Shown here piece after piece: positions 17,355 to 25,971 of a stretch of 64,000 bases of DNA. The notes below the pieces were generated by a model that saw nothing but the letters and a program-made list of their open reading frames with translations, searched no databases and was not told the DNA's origin. Origin of the DNA: Erwinia psidii (GTDB lineage Bacteria > Pseudomonadota > Gammaproteobacteria > Enterobacterales > Enterobacteriaceae); NCBI RefSeq assembly GCF_003846135.1, contig NZ_RHHM01000016.1, forward strand, positions 1-64,000, given 5' to 3'. Numbering within the stretch: the stretch's first letter is position 1; every line of letters begins with the position of its first letter. The position numbers and the translations under genes were made by a program.

Positions 17355-19114
17355 CAGTAAAATTCCAGAATTGAAGGGTTAGCGCCGCCGCTGGCGGCGG
17401 TCAGCGGTTCGTTTAACAGCGCGTGCATAATGGCCCAGGCGACGTCGGCATGGCTGGCGTCCTCGCTGCGGCTGGCTTCGTAGGTGGAGCGGTTGCCGCT
17501 GGCGGTCATGGTCTTACGGATAGCCATAAAAGACTGCGTGATATCTGTGCTGCCCGCGTCGTACTCCAGCCGTCCGCTGCTGATGGTGTCCTTTGCCTTA
17601 AGCACCATTGCGGTTTTCACCTCCGGCGAGTAGCGGATCTCCCTTGCCGCCGGGTAAAACTGGCGGACCAGCTGAAAAACCCCCTGGCCGATGCCGGTGG
17701 CGTCCACGCCGATATACTCCACGGTGTATTTTCGGGTTAAGTCCTCAATGGATTTCGCCTGGGCGGCAAAGTCCATGCCGCGCCACTGGTGACGCTCCAG
17801 CACGCGGAACTTGCCGCCCGCAACCAGCGGCGGCGCAATCACCGCACAGCCCGCGCTGTCGCCGGTGTGCGAGGGATCGTAACCAATCCACACCGGGCGA
17901 TAATCGAACGGACGCAGGGCGTAAGGGTTAAAGTCGGTCCATTCCTCCAGGCTGTCGATCATGCAGGTCTGCAACTCGGCAAACGGGAATACGCTCGCCT
18001 CATCGTCCACAAACTCACACATTAAGAGGTTCTGATATTCAGACGGGCTGTACTCCAGCGACAGCTGGTCGAGGTCAAACAGGTTACAGCCGCCGGTCAG
18101 CGCGTCCTCAACGGTAACAATCTGCCGCCACTGGCCGTCACCGCACAGCGCGCCTTTCGCCAGATGCGAATGCGACAGGTCCAGCTCTATACGGTCGTCC
18201 TTACTGCGCCGCCCTTTGTTAAACAGCTCCCCCGACCAGAACGGATAGGCACTGTGCGACAGGCTCGACGGGGTGGAAAAGTAGGTGGTGCGCCATTTTT
18301 TATGCAGCGACATGCCGCTGGCGACCTTACGCAGTTCCTGAAATTTCGGTATCCAGAAATATTCATCCAGATAGAGGTTGCCGGTATAGCTCTGCGCGGT
18401 GCGCACGTTGGTCCCCAGGAAAATCAGCCGTGCGCCGTTTGGCAGCACAACCGGATCACCCTTCAGGTCAACGTCAACCTGTCGGGCAAAGTCAATGATG
18501 TAGTTTTTAAAAACGTGCGCCTGCGCCTTGCTGGCCGATAAAAATATCTGGTTGCGCCCGGTGGTCAGCGCATCAATCAGCGCCTCGCGGGCAAAGTAGA
18601 AGGTGGCCCCAATCTGGCGGGATTTGAGAATGTTACGGATACGGTGCGCCAGCCCGGCCCGGTGCCAGTTGAGCTGGTACTCAAAGCAGTTATCCATAAA
18701 CAGGCCGGTGAGTCTGTCGGTCTGTTCCTCGCTGAAGACGTTTTTAATCACCGGCTGGCGCTCGCCCTTATTGCGGTTGCGCACGTTGGGATTAAGGTCG
18801 GCCTCGTTGCCCGAGCTGCGGTAGCGCTCCACGCGGGCCAGCCGCTCAATCTGACGGCCCAGCGCGTCGATCTCCTTGTAATCCCCGTTGCCTTTAACCT
18901 CCTTCATGACGAGCTGGATTAACCGCGCCTCCATGCTGGCTTCCACGCGGCTGATGGGGGCGATGTCTTCCCATGCGTCGCGCTGTTTCCAGCTCTGCAC
19001 GGTCGGCGTTTTCTGTTGCAGCGTCTCCGCAATCTGGCGCACGGAATACCCCTGCCAGTAAAGCAGTGCCGCCTGACGGCGCGGATCGCTGAGGGTGGTT
19101 GCTGGTCTTTTCAT
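17354..19114 (-). CDS. P: Terminase large subunit gpP
   Basis: The 586-residue protein corresponds to P2 gpP (590 residues), the packaging ATPase and cos endonuclease. An N-terminal helix-turn-helix (ALLYWQGYSVRQIAETL) precedes the ATPase domain (ILKSRQIGATFYFAREAL; acidic LYLDEYFWI box), and the C-terminal nuclease begins at IGYDPSHTGDSAGCAV. The start at 19114 (MKRPATTLSD) fits family length; upstream in-frame starts would add 63 unrelated residues. Confidence 0.95.
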   Translation of the reverse strand: MKRPATTLSDPRRQAALLYWQGYSVRQIAETLQQKTPTVQSWKQRDAWEDIAPISRVEASMEARLIQLVMKEVKGNGDYKEIDALGRQIERLARVERYRSSGNEADLNPNVRNRNKGERQPVIKNVFSEEQTDRLTGLFMDNCFEYQLNWHRAGLAHRIRNILKSRQIGATFYFAREALIDALTTGRNQIFLSASKAQAHVFKNYIIDFARQVDVDLKGDPVVLPNGARLIFLGTNVRTAQSYTGNLYLDEYFWIPKFQELRKVASGMSLHKKWRTTYFSTPSSLSHSAYPFWSGELFNKGRRSKDDRIELDLSHSHLAKGALCGDGQWRQIVTVEDALTGGCNLFDLDQLSLEYSPSEYQNLLMCEFVDDEASVFPFAELQTCMIDSLEEWTDFNPYALRPFDYRPVWIGYDPSHTGDSAGCAVIAPPLVAGGKFRVLERHQWRGMDFAAQAKSIEDLTRKYTVEYIGVDATGIGQGVFQLVRQFYPAAREIRYSPEVKTAMVLKAKDTISSGRLEYDAGSTDITQSFMAIRKTMTASGNRSTYEASRSEDASHADVAWAIMHALLNEPLTAASGGANPSILEFY

Positions 19115-19257
19115 GCTGATAAGGCTACCGGGGCGCAAAAAGACGCGCCTGCTGTCGCTGTTTGCTGGCGGCTGAACGGGCTGGCTTTCGTTGAGCGAAT
19201 GGACCATGACGGGGAAACTGGCCCGACCCGAACCCATCCACAACCGGAGCCTGATAA

Positions 19258-20103
19258 ATGGCAACAAAAGCAAAGCGTTTTCGGATTGCAGTCGAAGGCG
19301 CAACCACCGACGGTCGCCAGATTTCCCGCGACTGGATTTCGCAGATGGCGAAAAGCTACGACCCGGCGATGTACGGTGCGCGCGTCAACATGGAGCACAT
19401 CCGGGGCTACGCCGCCGACAGCACCTTTCGTCGTTTCGGGGACGTCACCGCCGTTGAGGCAGAGGAAATTACCGACGGCCCGCTGAAAGGCAAGCTGGCG
19501 CTGTATGGCTGGATTGACCCGACGCCGGATCTGGTCGAACTGACCAGAGCGCGCCAGAAAATCTACACCTCCGTTGAGGTGAATCCGAAATTTGCCGACA
19601 CCGGCGAGGCGTACCTGATCGGTCTGGCCGTCACCGACGACCCGGCGAGCCTCGGCACGGAGATCCTGAGCTTCAGCGCCACGGCGTCAGTGAACCCGCT
19701 GGCCTCGCGCAAGCAGCACAAAGGCAATCTGTTTACCGCTGCGGAAGAAACGCTGATTGAGTTCGAAGAGGTTGAGGATGCGGTCCCGTCGCTGCTGGCC
19801 CGCGTCAGCGCGATGTTCTCCGCGAAAAAGAAAACCGACGTCGAGCGCTTTGCCGACGTCAGCGCCGCCGTTACCACCGTGGCAGAGCAGGTGCAGCAGA
19901 ACGGTGAAGCACAGACACAAAAACTCTCTTTGCTTGAGCTGGCGTTAGCCGGGCGCATTGACGCACTGGAACAGCAGGCCGGAGAGGACCGCACCGCCTT
20001 TGCCGCGCTACAGGCACGGCTGGGTAAAACGGATAGCGGCTTTTCCCGTCGTCCTGCCGCCACCGGCGGCGATAACAAAGCCAGCGTGCAGACCGACTGC
20101 TGA
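19258..20103 (+). CDS. O: Capsid scaffolding protein and protease gpO
   Basis: The 281-residue protein corresponds to P2 gpO (284 residues), which combines an N-terminal protease (RFRIAVEGATTDGRQISRDW, MYGARVNMEHIRGY with likely catalytic His) and a C-terminal scaffold coiled coil. It opens the rightward head operon, divergent from P. Confidence 0.95.
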   Translation: MATKAKRFRIAVEGATTDGRQISRDWISQMAKSYDPAMYGARVNMEHIRGYAADSTFRRFGDVTAVEAEEITDGPLKGKLALYGWIDPTPDLVELTRARQKIYTSVEVNPKFADTGEAYLIGLAVTDDPASLGTEILSFSATASVNPLASRKQHKGNLFTAAEETLIEFEEVEDAVPSLLARVSAMFSAKKKTDVERFADVSAAVTTVAEQVQQNGEAQTQKLSLLELALAGRIDALEQQAGEDRTAFAALQARLGKTDSGFSRRPAATGGDNKASVQTDC

Positions 20104-20133
20104 CTGAACATTTAACCGAATACAGGATTGCCA

Positions 20134-21303
20134 ATGCGCCAGAACACCCGCTTTAAATTTAACGCCTTTATGACCCGCCTCGCTGAACTGAACGGCGTGG
20201 AAACCGGCGACATGAACAAGAAGTTTACCGTGGAGCCGTCGGTCACGCAGACGCTGATGACCCGCGTACAGGAGTCATCAGACTTTTTAACCCGCATCAA
20301 CATCGTGCCGGTGGCCGAAATGAAGGGGGAAAAAATCGGTATCGGCGTGTCAGGCTCCATTGCCAGCACCACCGACACGGCAAACGGTGACGAGCGTGAA
20401 ACCGCTGACTTTGCCGCGCTGGACAGCGAAGGCTATGAGTGCGGTCAGGTGAACTATGACTTTCATATTCGCTACAACACCCTTGACCTGTGGGCGCGCT
20501 ATGAAGATTTTCAGGCCCGCCTGCGCGACGCCATTATCAAACGCCAGAGCCTGGACCGCATCATGATCGGCTTTAACGGCGTGTCCCGTGCCAGAACCTC
20601 CAACCGCACTAAATACCCGATGTTGCAGGACGTGGCGGTGGGCTGGTTGCAGAAGTACCGCAACAACGCGCCAAAGCGCGTGATGAACAAAACCACGAAC
20701 AAGGACGGCAGCGTATCCGACGGCGTGCTGGTCGGTGAAAACCGCACCTGGGTAAATCTCGACGCCGTGGTGATGGATGCCACCAACACGCTGATCGAGC
20801 CGTGGTATCAGGAAGACCCGGAGCTGGTCGTCATCTGCGGTCGTCAGCTGCTGGCCGACAAGTATTTCCCGCTGATTAACCAGACGCAGGCCAACAGCGA
20901 AATGCTGGCGGGCGACGTCATCGTCAGTCAGAAACGCATTGGCAACCTGCCCGCCGTGCGCGTGCCGTACTTCCCGGCGGACGCGCTGCTGATCACCCGT
21001 CTCGACAACCTGTCGATTTATTTTCAGGAAGGCACACACCGCCGCATGATCGTCGAAGAGGCGAAGCGCGACCGCATCGAAAACTACGAGTCCATCAACG
21101 AGGACTACGTGGTGGAAGATTATGCCGCCGGTTGTCTGGTTGAAGGGATCGTCCTGTCCGATTTGCCGGATGAAAAGAAAGCCGCCGCCGCTGATGCAAC
21201 CGCCGCCGCTGATACAACCGGCGCTGCTGATACAACCGACGGTGCTGATACAACCGACGGTGCTGACGCAACCGGCAGCGCTGCCGACACGTCGAAGGCA
21301 TAA
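20134..21303 (+). CDS. N: Major capsid protein gpN with a repetitive C-terminal tail
   Basis: The 389-residue protein is clearly P2 gpN (357 residues): MRQNTRFKFNAFMTRLAELN start, SSDFLTRINIVPVAEMKGEK and ENYESINEDYVVEDYAAGCL near the end. The ATG at 20134 matches the P2 start. After the conserved end (about residue 345) comes an extra tail of roughly 40 residues rich in Ala, Asp and Thr, encoded by an 18-bp tandem repeat. The tail may be surface-exposed on the capsid. Confidence 0.95.
   Translation: MRQNTRFKFNAFMTRLAELNGVETGDMNKKFTVEPSVTQTLMTRVQESSDFLTRINIVPVAEMKGEKIGIGVSGSIASTTDTANGDERETADFAALDSEGYECGQVNYDFHIRYNTLDLWARYEDFQARLRDAIIKRQSLDRIMIGFNGVSRARTSNRTKYPMLQDVAVGWLQKYRNNAPKRVMNKTTNKDGSVSDGVLVGENRTWVNLDAVVMDATNTLIEPWYQEDPELVVICGRQLLADKYFPLINQTQANSEMLAGDVIVSQKRIGNLPAVRVPYFPADALLITRLDNLSIYFQEGTHRRMIVEEAKRDRIENYESINEDYVVEDYAAGCLVEGIVLSDLPDEKKAAAADATAAADTTGAADTTDGADTTDGADATGSAADTSKA
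21190..21279 (+). repeat. Five 18-bp tandem repeats at the 3' end of the capsid gene
   Basis: Five units of the form GCTGATACAACCGRCGGT, each encoding about ADTTDG, run from 21190 to 21279; units three and four are identical. In-frame copy-number change would alter the tail length of the capsid protein. Confidence 0.9.
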
Positions 21304-21306
21304 CGC

Positions 21307-21975
21307 ATGTTAAGCCCTGCCCGGCGTCACCTGATGCGAATGGAGGCGATGGAAGCCTCACAGCTGGCCGGTAATTCGTTGCGCCACGCCAACGGCTACG
21401 AGCTGATGCTGCTGAAACTCAACGACGACAAACGCCGCCTGAAGAAAGTGCGCTCGCAGGAGCGCAAGGCCGAACTGAAGCGGCAGATGCTGCCGGAGTA
21501 CGGCCCGTGGGTGGGTGGTGTGTTAGCCAGCGGCAAAGGCGCACAGGATGCGGTGCTGATGACCATCATGATCTGGCGGCTGGACACGGGCGACGTGTCG
21601 GGCGCGCTGGAGCTGGCCCGCTACGCGCTGGCACACGGACTGGTGCCGCCGCCCGGCTTTAAGCGTGACGCCACTGGCTACCTGCTGGCCGAAGAAGTGG
21701 CCGACGCGGCGACCCGCGCCCGCACGCTGAATCAGCCGGTCGATACCGGCCCGTTGCTGGCAACGCTTGAGATGACGAAATCCGCAGATATGCCCGATCA
21801 GGTGCGCGCAAAACTGCACAAAATCACCGGGTACGTGCTGCGTGATATGGGCAGGGCACCGGATGCGATGGAGCATTTAACGAGGGCGCTACAGCTGCAT
21901 GAAGGCTGTGGCGTCAAAAAAGACATTGAGCGGCTGGCTTTGGTGCTGAAAAAACAGGCCCAGGCCCGCCGCTGA
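21307..21975 (+). CDS. M: Terminase small subunit gpM
   Basis: A 222-residue protein like P2 gpM (247 residues), with SPARRHLMRMEAMEASQLAG at the start and the LPEYGPWVGGVLASGKGAQD block. It recognises cos and works with gpP. It lies 3 bp after N. Confidence 0.93.
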   Translation: MLSPARRHLMRMEAMEASQLAGNSLRHANGYELMLLKLNDDKRRLKKVRSQERKAELKRQMLPEYGPWVGGVLASGKGAQDAVLMTIMIWRLDTGDVSGALELARYALAHGLVPPPGFKRDATGYLLAEEVADAATRARTLNQPVDTGPLLATLEMTKSADMPDQVRAKLHKITGYVLRDMGRAPDAMEHLTRALQLHEGCGVKKDIERLALVLKKQAQARR

Positions 21976-22065
21976 CCGGACGCGCCCCGCGCCGGGCGGC
22001 AGAGCGGCAATGCGCTTTCAGCGTCTGCGCCGCTCTCCACCGCCCACCTTTTCAAGAGGCCAACT

Positions 22066-22530
22066 ATGAGTACCGTTGTTATTCCCGCCCCGCGACCGGC
22101 AGACGCTGCCGAACCGCCGGTACGCAATACCTTTTTCTGGCCTGATATCGATCTTCAGCAGCTGCGCAACGCGCTGCGCTATGAAGGCACCGTGACCGCC
22201 CAGCGCCTGCGTCTGGCGGTAAAAACGGCGATTTCCGAAGTGAACGCCGAACTGTATGACTGGCGTGCCGCACAGATGGCAGCGGGCTTTGCCCGGCTGG
22301 CCGACGTTCCGGCGGAAACCTCTGACGGCGAGAGCGAAAAGGCCACGCACTATTTTGCCGCCGTCTGTGCCATTACCGCCGCCACCATTGCCGAACGCTA
22401 TCGCGGCTATGACGCCAGCGGCAAAAAAGGCGCGGAGATGGAGTCCGGCGCGGATGAATACTGGCGCGATGCACGTTTCAGTATCAGCCGCATTGCCGGG
22501 CGTTCCGGCTGTATCGTGAGCCTGCTGTGA
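22066..22530 (+). CDS. L: Head completion protein gpL
   Basis: A 154-residue protein like P2 gpL (169 residues), with TFFWPDIDLQQLRNALRYEG and a C-terminal ARFSISRIAGRSGCIVSLL. It stabilises the filled head and forms the tail joining interface. Its last codon overlaps the X start. Confidence 0.93.
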   Translation: MSTVVIPAPRPADAAEPPVRNTFFWPDIDLQQLRNALRYEGTVTAQRLRLAVKTAISEVNAELYDWRAAQMAAGFARLADVPAETSDGESEKATHYFAAVCAITAATIAERYRGYDASGKKGAEMESGADEYWRDARFSISRIAGRSGCIVSLL

Positions 22531-22730
22531 TTATTTACGCACAGCAAGGCGACACCGTGGACCAGATTTGCTGGCGCTGTTACGGACGCACACAGCAGGC
22601 GGTTGAGCTGGTCTATGCCGCCAATCCGGGACTGGCCGACGCCGGTCCCGTGCTGGCGCATGGCCGGGCGGTAACGCTGCCGGACCTGCCCGCCGCGTCG
22701 TCGGATGAAACAATTAACCTGTGGGACTAA
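22527..22730 (+). CDS. X: Tail protein gpX
   Basis: The 67-residue protein starts at a GTG overlapping the end of L. It is a LysM-like small tail protein as in P2 (QGDTVDQICWRCYGRTQQAV, VYAANPGLADAG, then a C-terminal ETINLWD). Confidence 0.92.
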   Translation: MIIYAQQGDTVDQICWRCYGRTQQAVELVYAANPGLADAGPVLAHGRAVTLPDLPAASSDETINLWD

Positions 22731-22735
22731 CACAA

Positions 22736-22948
22736 ATGGAGAAAATCAGCTCGCTGATTAACTACCTGATTGGGCTTGTGCTGATGTGGTTCGGGCGGCA
22801 CACGCCGCAGGATATCGCCTTTATGGTCGGTTCCGGCGTGGCGGTGGTGACGCTGGTGATTAACGTGGCGACCTTCTTTATTAACTGGTACTACCGCCGC
22901 AAAACGTATGACCTGCAACGGCTGGGGGTGAACGGTGACGGTCGCTAA
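22736..22948 (+). CDS. Holin, pinholin-like
   Basis: The 70-residue protein has two membrane segments (about residues 5-20 and 28-52) and a basic tail (YYRRKTYDLQRLG). Its size, MEKISS start and topology resemble lambdoid phage 21-type holins and the HP1 holin family more than P2 gpY (93 residues). It sits directly before a signal-anchored endolysin, the combination seen with pinholins. Its end overlaps K. Confidence 0.75.
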   Translation: MEKISSLINYLIGLVLMWFGRHTPQDIAFMVGSGVAVVTLVINVATFFINWYYRRKTYDLQRLGVNGDGR

Positions 22949-23438
22949 ACGTTGTGGCGTCGCGACGGTGCTGGCACTGGCTGCACTCCTGCCGCAGTTT
23001 GACACGCTGAAGATTACCGACGGCGGGCTGAGGCTGATTGCGGATGCCGAAGGGTGCCGCACCTCGCCGTACCGGTGCAGTGCGGGCGTCTGGACTAACG
23101 GCATAGGACACACGGCGGGCGTCACGCCTCAGAGTCAAATCAGCGAACGGCAGGCGGCGGTTAATCTGGTGTATGACGTGATGCGCGTTGAGCGCGGCAT
23201 TGATGCCTGTATGCCTGCCATGCCGCCGCCCGTTTATGACGCGGTGGTGTCGTTCGGTTTTAACGTTGGTGTTCACGCGGCCTGTACCTCAACCCTGGCC
23301 GCATTTGCCCGGCGTGGTGAATGGCGGCGCGCCTGCCTGCAACTTGACCGCTGGGTATACGTGAAAGGCGTGAAAAACGCCGGGCTGGAGAGTCGCCGCC
23401 AGCGTGAAAAGGCCTGGTGCCTGAAGGGGGCGGCATGA
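22935..23438 (+). CDS. K: SAR-type endolysin (GH24 lysozyme), K position
   Basis: The 167-residue enzyme starts at GTG 22935 and begins with a weakly hydrophobic signal-anchor-release segment (GVATVLALAALLP). The GH24 catalytic region follows: IADAEGCRTSPYRCSAGVWT with catalytic Glu near residue 39, then NGIGHTAGV. Cys in the AEGCR motif is typical of SAR endolysins whose activation involves disulfide exchange. It cleaves peptidoglycan after pinholin-driven depolarisation. Confidence 0.88.
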   Translation: MTVAKRCGVATVLALAALLPQFDTLKITDGGLRLIADAEGCRTSPYRCSAGVWTNGIGHTAGVTPQSQISERQAAVNLVYDVMRVERGIDACMPAMPPPVYDAVVSFGFNVGVHAACTSTLAAFARRGEWRRACLQLDRWVYVKGVKNAGLESRRQREKAWCLKGAA

Positions 23439-23884
23439 CGCGCGTGTTAGTGACCCTGCTGGCGGTGGCGCTGGCCGCGCTGGGTGGCACCGGCTGGCGG
23501 CTGACCGTGGCAAAGGGTGACCTCACCGACGCACAGCGGGTTATCGGCACGCTGTCGGCGGGTATTGCCAGCCGGGACAGGGCAATCAGCCGCCTGAACG
23601 ATGAGGCAAAAGCGGGCCAGAAACGCGAGGCCGCGCTGCGTCTGTTACAGGGGCGCGCCAGCACAGCCGCCCTTAACCGTGAACTGACCCTACAGAGGGA
23701 AAGCGATGCTAATCCGACCCTGCGCGCCTGGTCTGCTGCTGCTTTGCCTGCTGACGTTATCCGGCTGCACGCCCGGCCCGCATTCAGTAACCCCAGAGAT
23801 TATCTGGACTGGCTGTCCTCGCGTGACAAGCTGCCCGCTGCCGGGAAACAGTCTGCAAACCCAGGGCGATTTGGCGGCGGATAA
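23435..23884 (+). CDS. lysB: Inner-membrane spanin (LysB, Rz-like)
   Basis: The 149-residue protein has one N-terminal membrane segment (VLVTLLAVALAALGGTGW) and a long periplasmic coiled coil (DLTDAQRVIGTLSAGIASRD...). It overlaps K (ATGA), and the lipoprotein spanin gene is nested in its 3' half in another frame, as in P2 lysB/lysC. No lysA-type antiholin gene is present between K and lysB. Confidence 0.85.
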   Translation: MTRVLVTLLAVALAALGGTGWRLTVAKGDLTDAQRVIGTLSAGIASRDRAISRLNDEAKAGQKREAALRLLQGRASTAALNRELTLQRESDANPTLRAWSAAALPADVIRLHARPAFSNPRDYLDWLSSRDKLPAAGKQSANPGRFGGG

Positions 23885-24047
23885 CCGCCAGCTGGAGGCT
23901 GCGCTCGCGTCGTGCGGGTTGCAGGTGGAAATCATCAAAGAGTGCCAGGAACAACACGATGCTGAAACCGAAACAGCTACGCCACGTGCTGACCGACAGC
24001 GTGCCGCTGCTACAGCGCAACCCCGACGGGCTGCACCTGTTTATTGA
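23706..24047 (+). CDS. lysC: Outer-membrane lipoprotein spanin (LysC, Rz1-like)
   Basis: Nested in lysB in another frame. The signal peptide ends in a lipobox LSGC (MLIRPCAPGLLLLCLLTLSGC region, Cys21), followed by TPGPHSVTPEIIWTGCPRVTS-like sequence. At 113 residues it is longer than P2 LysC (96) because the frame runs 88 bp into R. It pairs with LysB to fuse inner and outer membranes at lysis. Confidence 0.85.
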   Translation: MLIRPCAPGLLLLCLLTLSGCTPGPHSVTPEIIWTGCPRVTSCPLPGNSLQTQGDLAADNRQLEAALASCGLQVEIIKECQEQHDAETETATPRADRQRAAATAQPRRAAPVY

Positions 24048-24426
24048 TGGCGGGCGCATCGTCTCGACGCTTGCCAGTTCGCTGTCGTTTGAATATCAGT
24101 ACCGGCTGAATCTGGTGCTCACCGACTACGGCGGCGATATCGATCTGATTATGGTGCCGCTGCTGGCCTGGCTGCGTGAGAACCAGCCCGACATGATGGC
24201 AACCGAAGAAAAGCGCCGCACCGGCTTCACTTTTAAGGTGGATGTGCTGAATGATGCACTGTGCGATATCAGCATTGATTTACAGCTTACGGAACGGGTG
24301 ATCGTGAAACAGGACGGCGACGCGCTGCACGTCACCCATGTGGGCGAAAACCCGTTACCGGAGAACGATGCGCGCCCGATGCAGTTGTATATTAAAGGCG
24401 AGCTGGTCAGTGAGTGGTCGTCATGA
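23959..24426 (+). CDS. R: Tail completion protein gpR
   Basis: A 155-residue protein of the same length as P2 gpR, starting MLKPKQLRHVLTDSVPLLQR and including EYQYRLNLVLTDYGGDIDLI. It acts in tail termination. Its start lies within lysC and its stop overlaps S. Confidence 0.93.
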   Translation: MLKPKQLRHVLTDSVPLLQRNPDGLHLFIDGGRIVSTLASSLSFEYQYRLNLVLTDYGGDIDLIMVPLLAWLRENQPDMMATEEKRRTGFTFKVDVLNDALCDISIDLQLTERVIVKQDGDALHVTHVGENPLPENDARPMQLYIKGELVSEWSS

Positions 24427-24866
24427 ACGGGCTGGAGGCGTTCGACGCCAGACTCAACGCGCTTATCGGCAACCTGTCCCCGTCGGCACGCAAAGAGATG
24501 GCCCGCACCATTGCAAAGCGTCTGCGCGCCGGTCAGCAGCAGAATATCAAACGCCAGCAGGCACCCGACGGCACGCCGTTTAAGCCGCGCAAGGCACCCG
24601 CACGGAAAAAGACAGGCCGGGTTAAGCGGGAGATGTTCGCCAGGCTGCGCACGGCTAAATACCTGAAGGCGAAAGGCAGTACAGACGACGCGGTGGTGGA
24701 GTTTACCGGCAACGTGCAGCGCATGGCCCGCGTGCATCATTACGGGCTGCGTGACCGGCCAGCCCGTGGGGGGAAAGAGGTACAATACGAGGCCAGACCG
24801 TTGCTGGGATTATTAAAGGACGAAAGTCAGGTCATTGAAAATATTATTAATGATTTTTTATCATAA
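24423..24866 (+). CDS. S: Tail completion protein gpS
   Basis: A 147-residue basic protein (P2 gpS is 150) starting MNGLEAFDARLNALIGNLSP, with RVHHYGLRDRPARGGKEVQY near residue 105. ATG 24423 overlaps the R stop. It is the last conserved gene before a cargo insertion. Confidence 0.92.
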   Translation: MNGLEAFDARLNALIGNLSPSARKEMARTIAKRLRAGQQQNIKRQQAPDGTPFKPRKAPARKKTGRVKREMFARLRTAKYLKAKGSTDDAVVEFTGNVQRMARVHHYGLRDRPARGGKEVQYEARPLLGLLKDESQVIENIINDFLS

Positions 24867-24891
24867 ATGCGTAGATATTGGGTGTGAAATT

Positions 24892-25908
24892 TTATCCCCA
24901 GACTTTGGCTGTACTTGCATCATAAAAGAAGACTTCAAGGTTGCCCTTTTTTCTTATTGGCACCATTTTCATTGCCCTACGGACTATCTTTTTATTAACT
25001 TTACTCTCAGGATCTCCATAGATACCAACATACAATTGTCTAACTTTACCGTTTTCGATACTGGTAAGAAAATGCTCATCGTTATCAGCCAAAGAGTGTC
25101 CGTATATAAAAAGAGCGCCTGATATTTCAACAAAACTACGATATGATTTTGCCAGGTAGTCATTATGCCTTATCTTTTCAATTTTTTCTTTGCTCGTTCC
25201 TTCTGAGACAAATACAGGAAACAAATTTTCATCCATTGCTTTCCTGATTTGATCTATCAATCTTATATTTGTATTTACCCAAGTAAATTTCCTTAATTCA
25301 TACCCAGCATCGAAAAGGTGCAGCGCACCATGTAAAAAGAACATGTTTTGTTTATGTGTATTTTTTGGCTCCCATGTTACATAAGGTGCATCATAATTTT
25401 CATAAGGCTTTCTAAAGCCATCGTCAGAAGAAGGTTTTTCACCCTCATCACAGTGCATGCATACCCAATAAAGTAATAAGTCATAGTTAAGAGTATATAT
25501 TTTAGAAAAGTTCTCTAAAAATAATTTACAATGCCGATACTGTTCACTAGTTAATTCATTAGGATTTGAAGGGTGGCTTGCTGCCAAAGCTTGAACTAAG
25601 ACTTCTTTTAATGCTGTTGCATCGCCTGTGATTAAGTTAATTGTTTTTTGGATGTCATTGTTATATACATTTAATACCCGACTTGAGTTATTTAATATGT
25701 TAATTACTTTCTCAAAGTCTTCTGTTTCTAAAGCGTTAAAAACGTTTCTCGCTGATACAGATAGTTTTGAAAAGTCGGCTTGTTCAAAAAGGCGACCATA
25801 AACAAAAATATCAGGTTTACATGCAATGCTAAATCCATTTCCTAACAACACATGCCTAGTGTATTTTGACGATTTCTCAATGGCTTCTTGAAAAGTGAAT
25901 AGTTCCAT
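24892..25908 (-). CDS. DUF4917 family (SIR2-like) protein, cargo
   Basis: The 338-residue protein opens with an SIR2/Rossmann-like nucleotide-binding motif (VLLGNGFSIACKPDIFVYGR, residues 20-40) and has IYTLNYDLLLYWVC near residue 138 and a C-terminal FIYGHSLADNDEHFL, a combination I recognise as DUF4917. SIR2-like proteins often act in abortive phage defence by NAD depletion, but this is not established for this family. The gene is AT-rich and antisense to the late operon, between S and V, so it is expressed from its own promoter in the lysogen. Confidence 0.7.
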   Translation of the reverse strand: MELFTFQEAIEKSSKYTRHVLLGNGFSIACKPDIFVYGRLFEQADFSKLSVSARNVFNALETEDFEKVINILNNSSRVLNVYNNDIQKTINLITGDATALKEVLVQALAASHPSNPNELTSEQYRHCKLFLENFSKIYTLNYDLLLYWVCMHCDEGEKPSSDDGFRKPYENYDAPYVTWEPKNTHKQNMFFLHGALHLFDAGYELRKFTWVNTNIRLIDQIRKAMDENLFPVFVSEGTSKEKIEKIRHNDYLAKSYRSFVEISGALFIYGHSLADNDEHFLTSIENGKVRQLYVGIYGDPESKVNKKIVRRAMKMVPIRKKGNLEVFFYDASTAKVWG

Positions 25909-25971
25909 TATTTTGACCGGCTATATTAAATTTATTTGAAATATTAAAGGGCACTAAATGCCCTTTAATAT

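Noticed and set aside
19115..19303. N-terminal extension of terminase gpP by 63 residues
   Set aside because: P2 gpP length and sequence fit the start at 19114, and the extension would overlap the gpO start region on the other strand.
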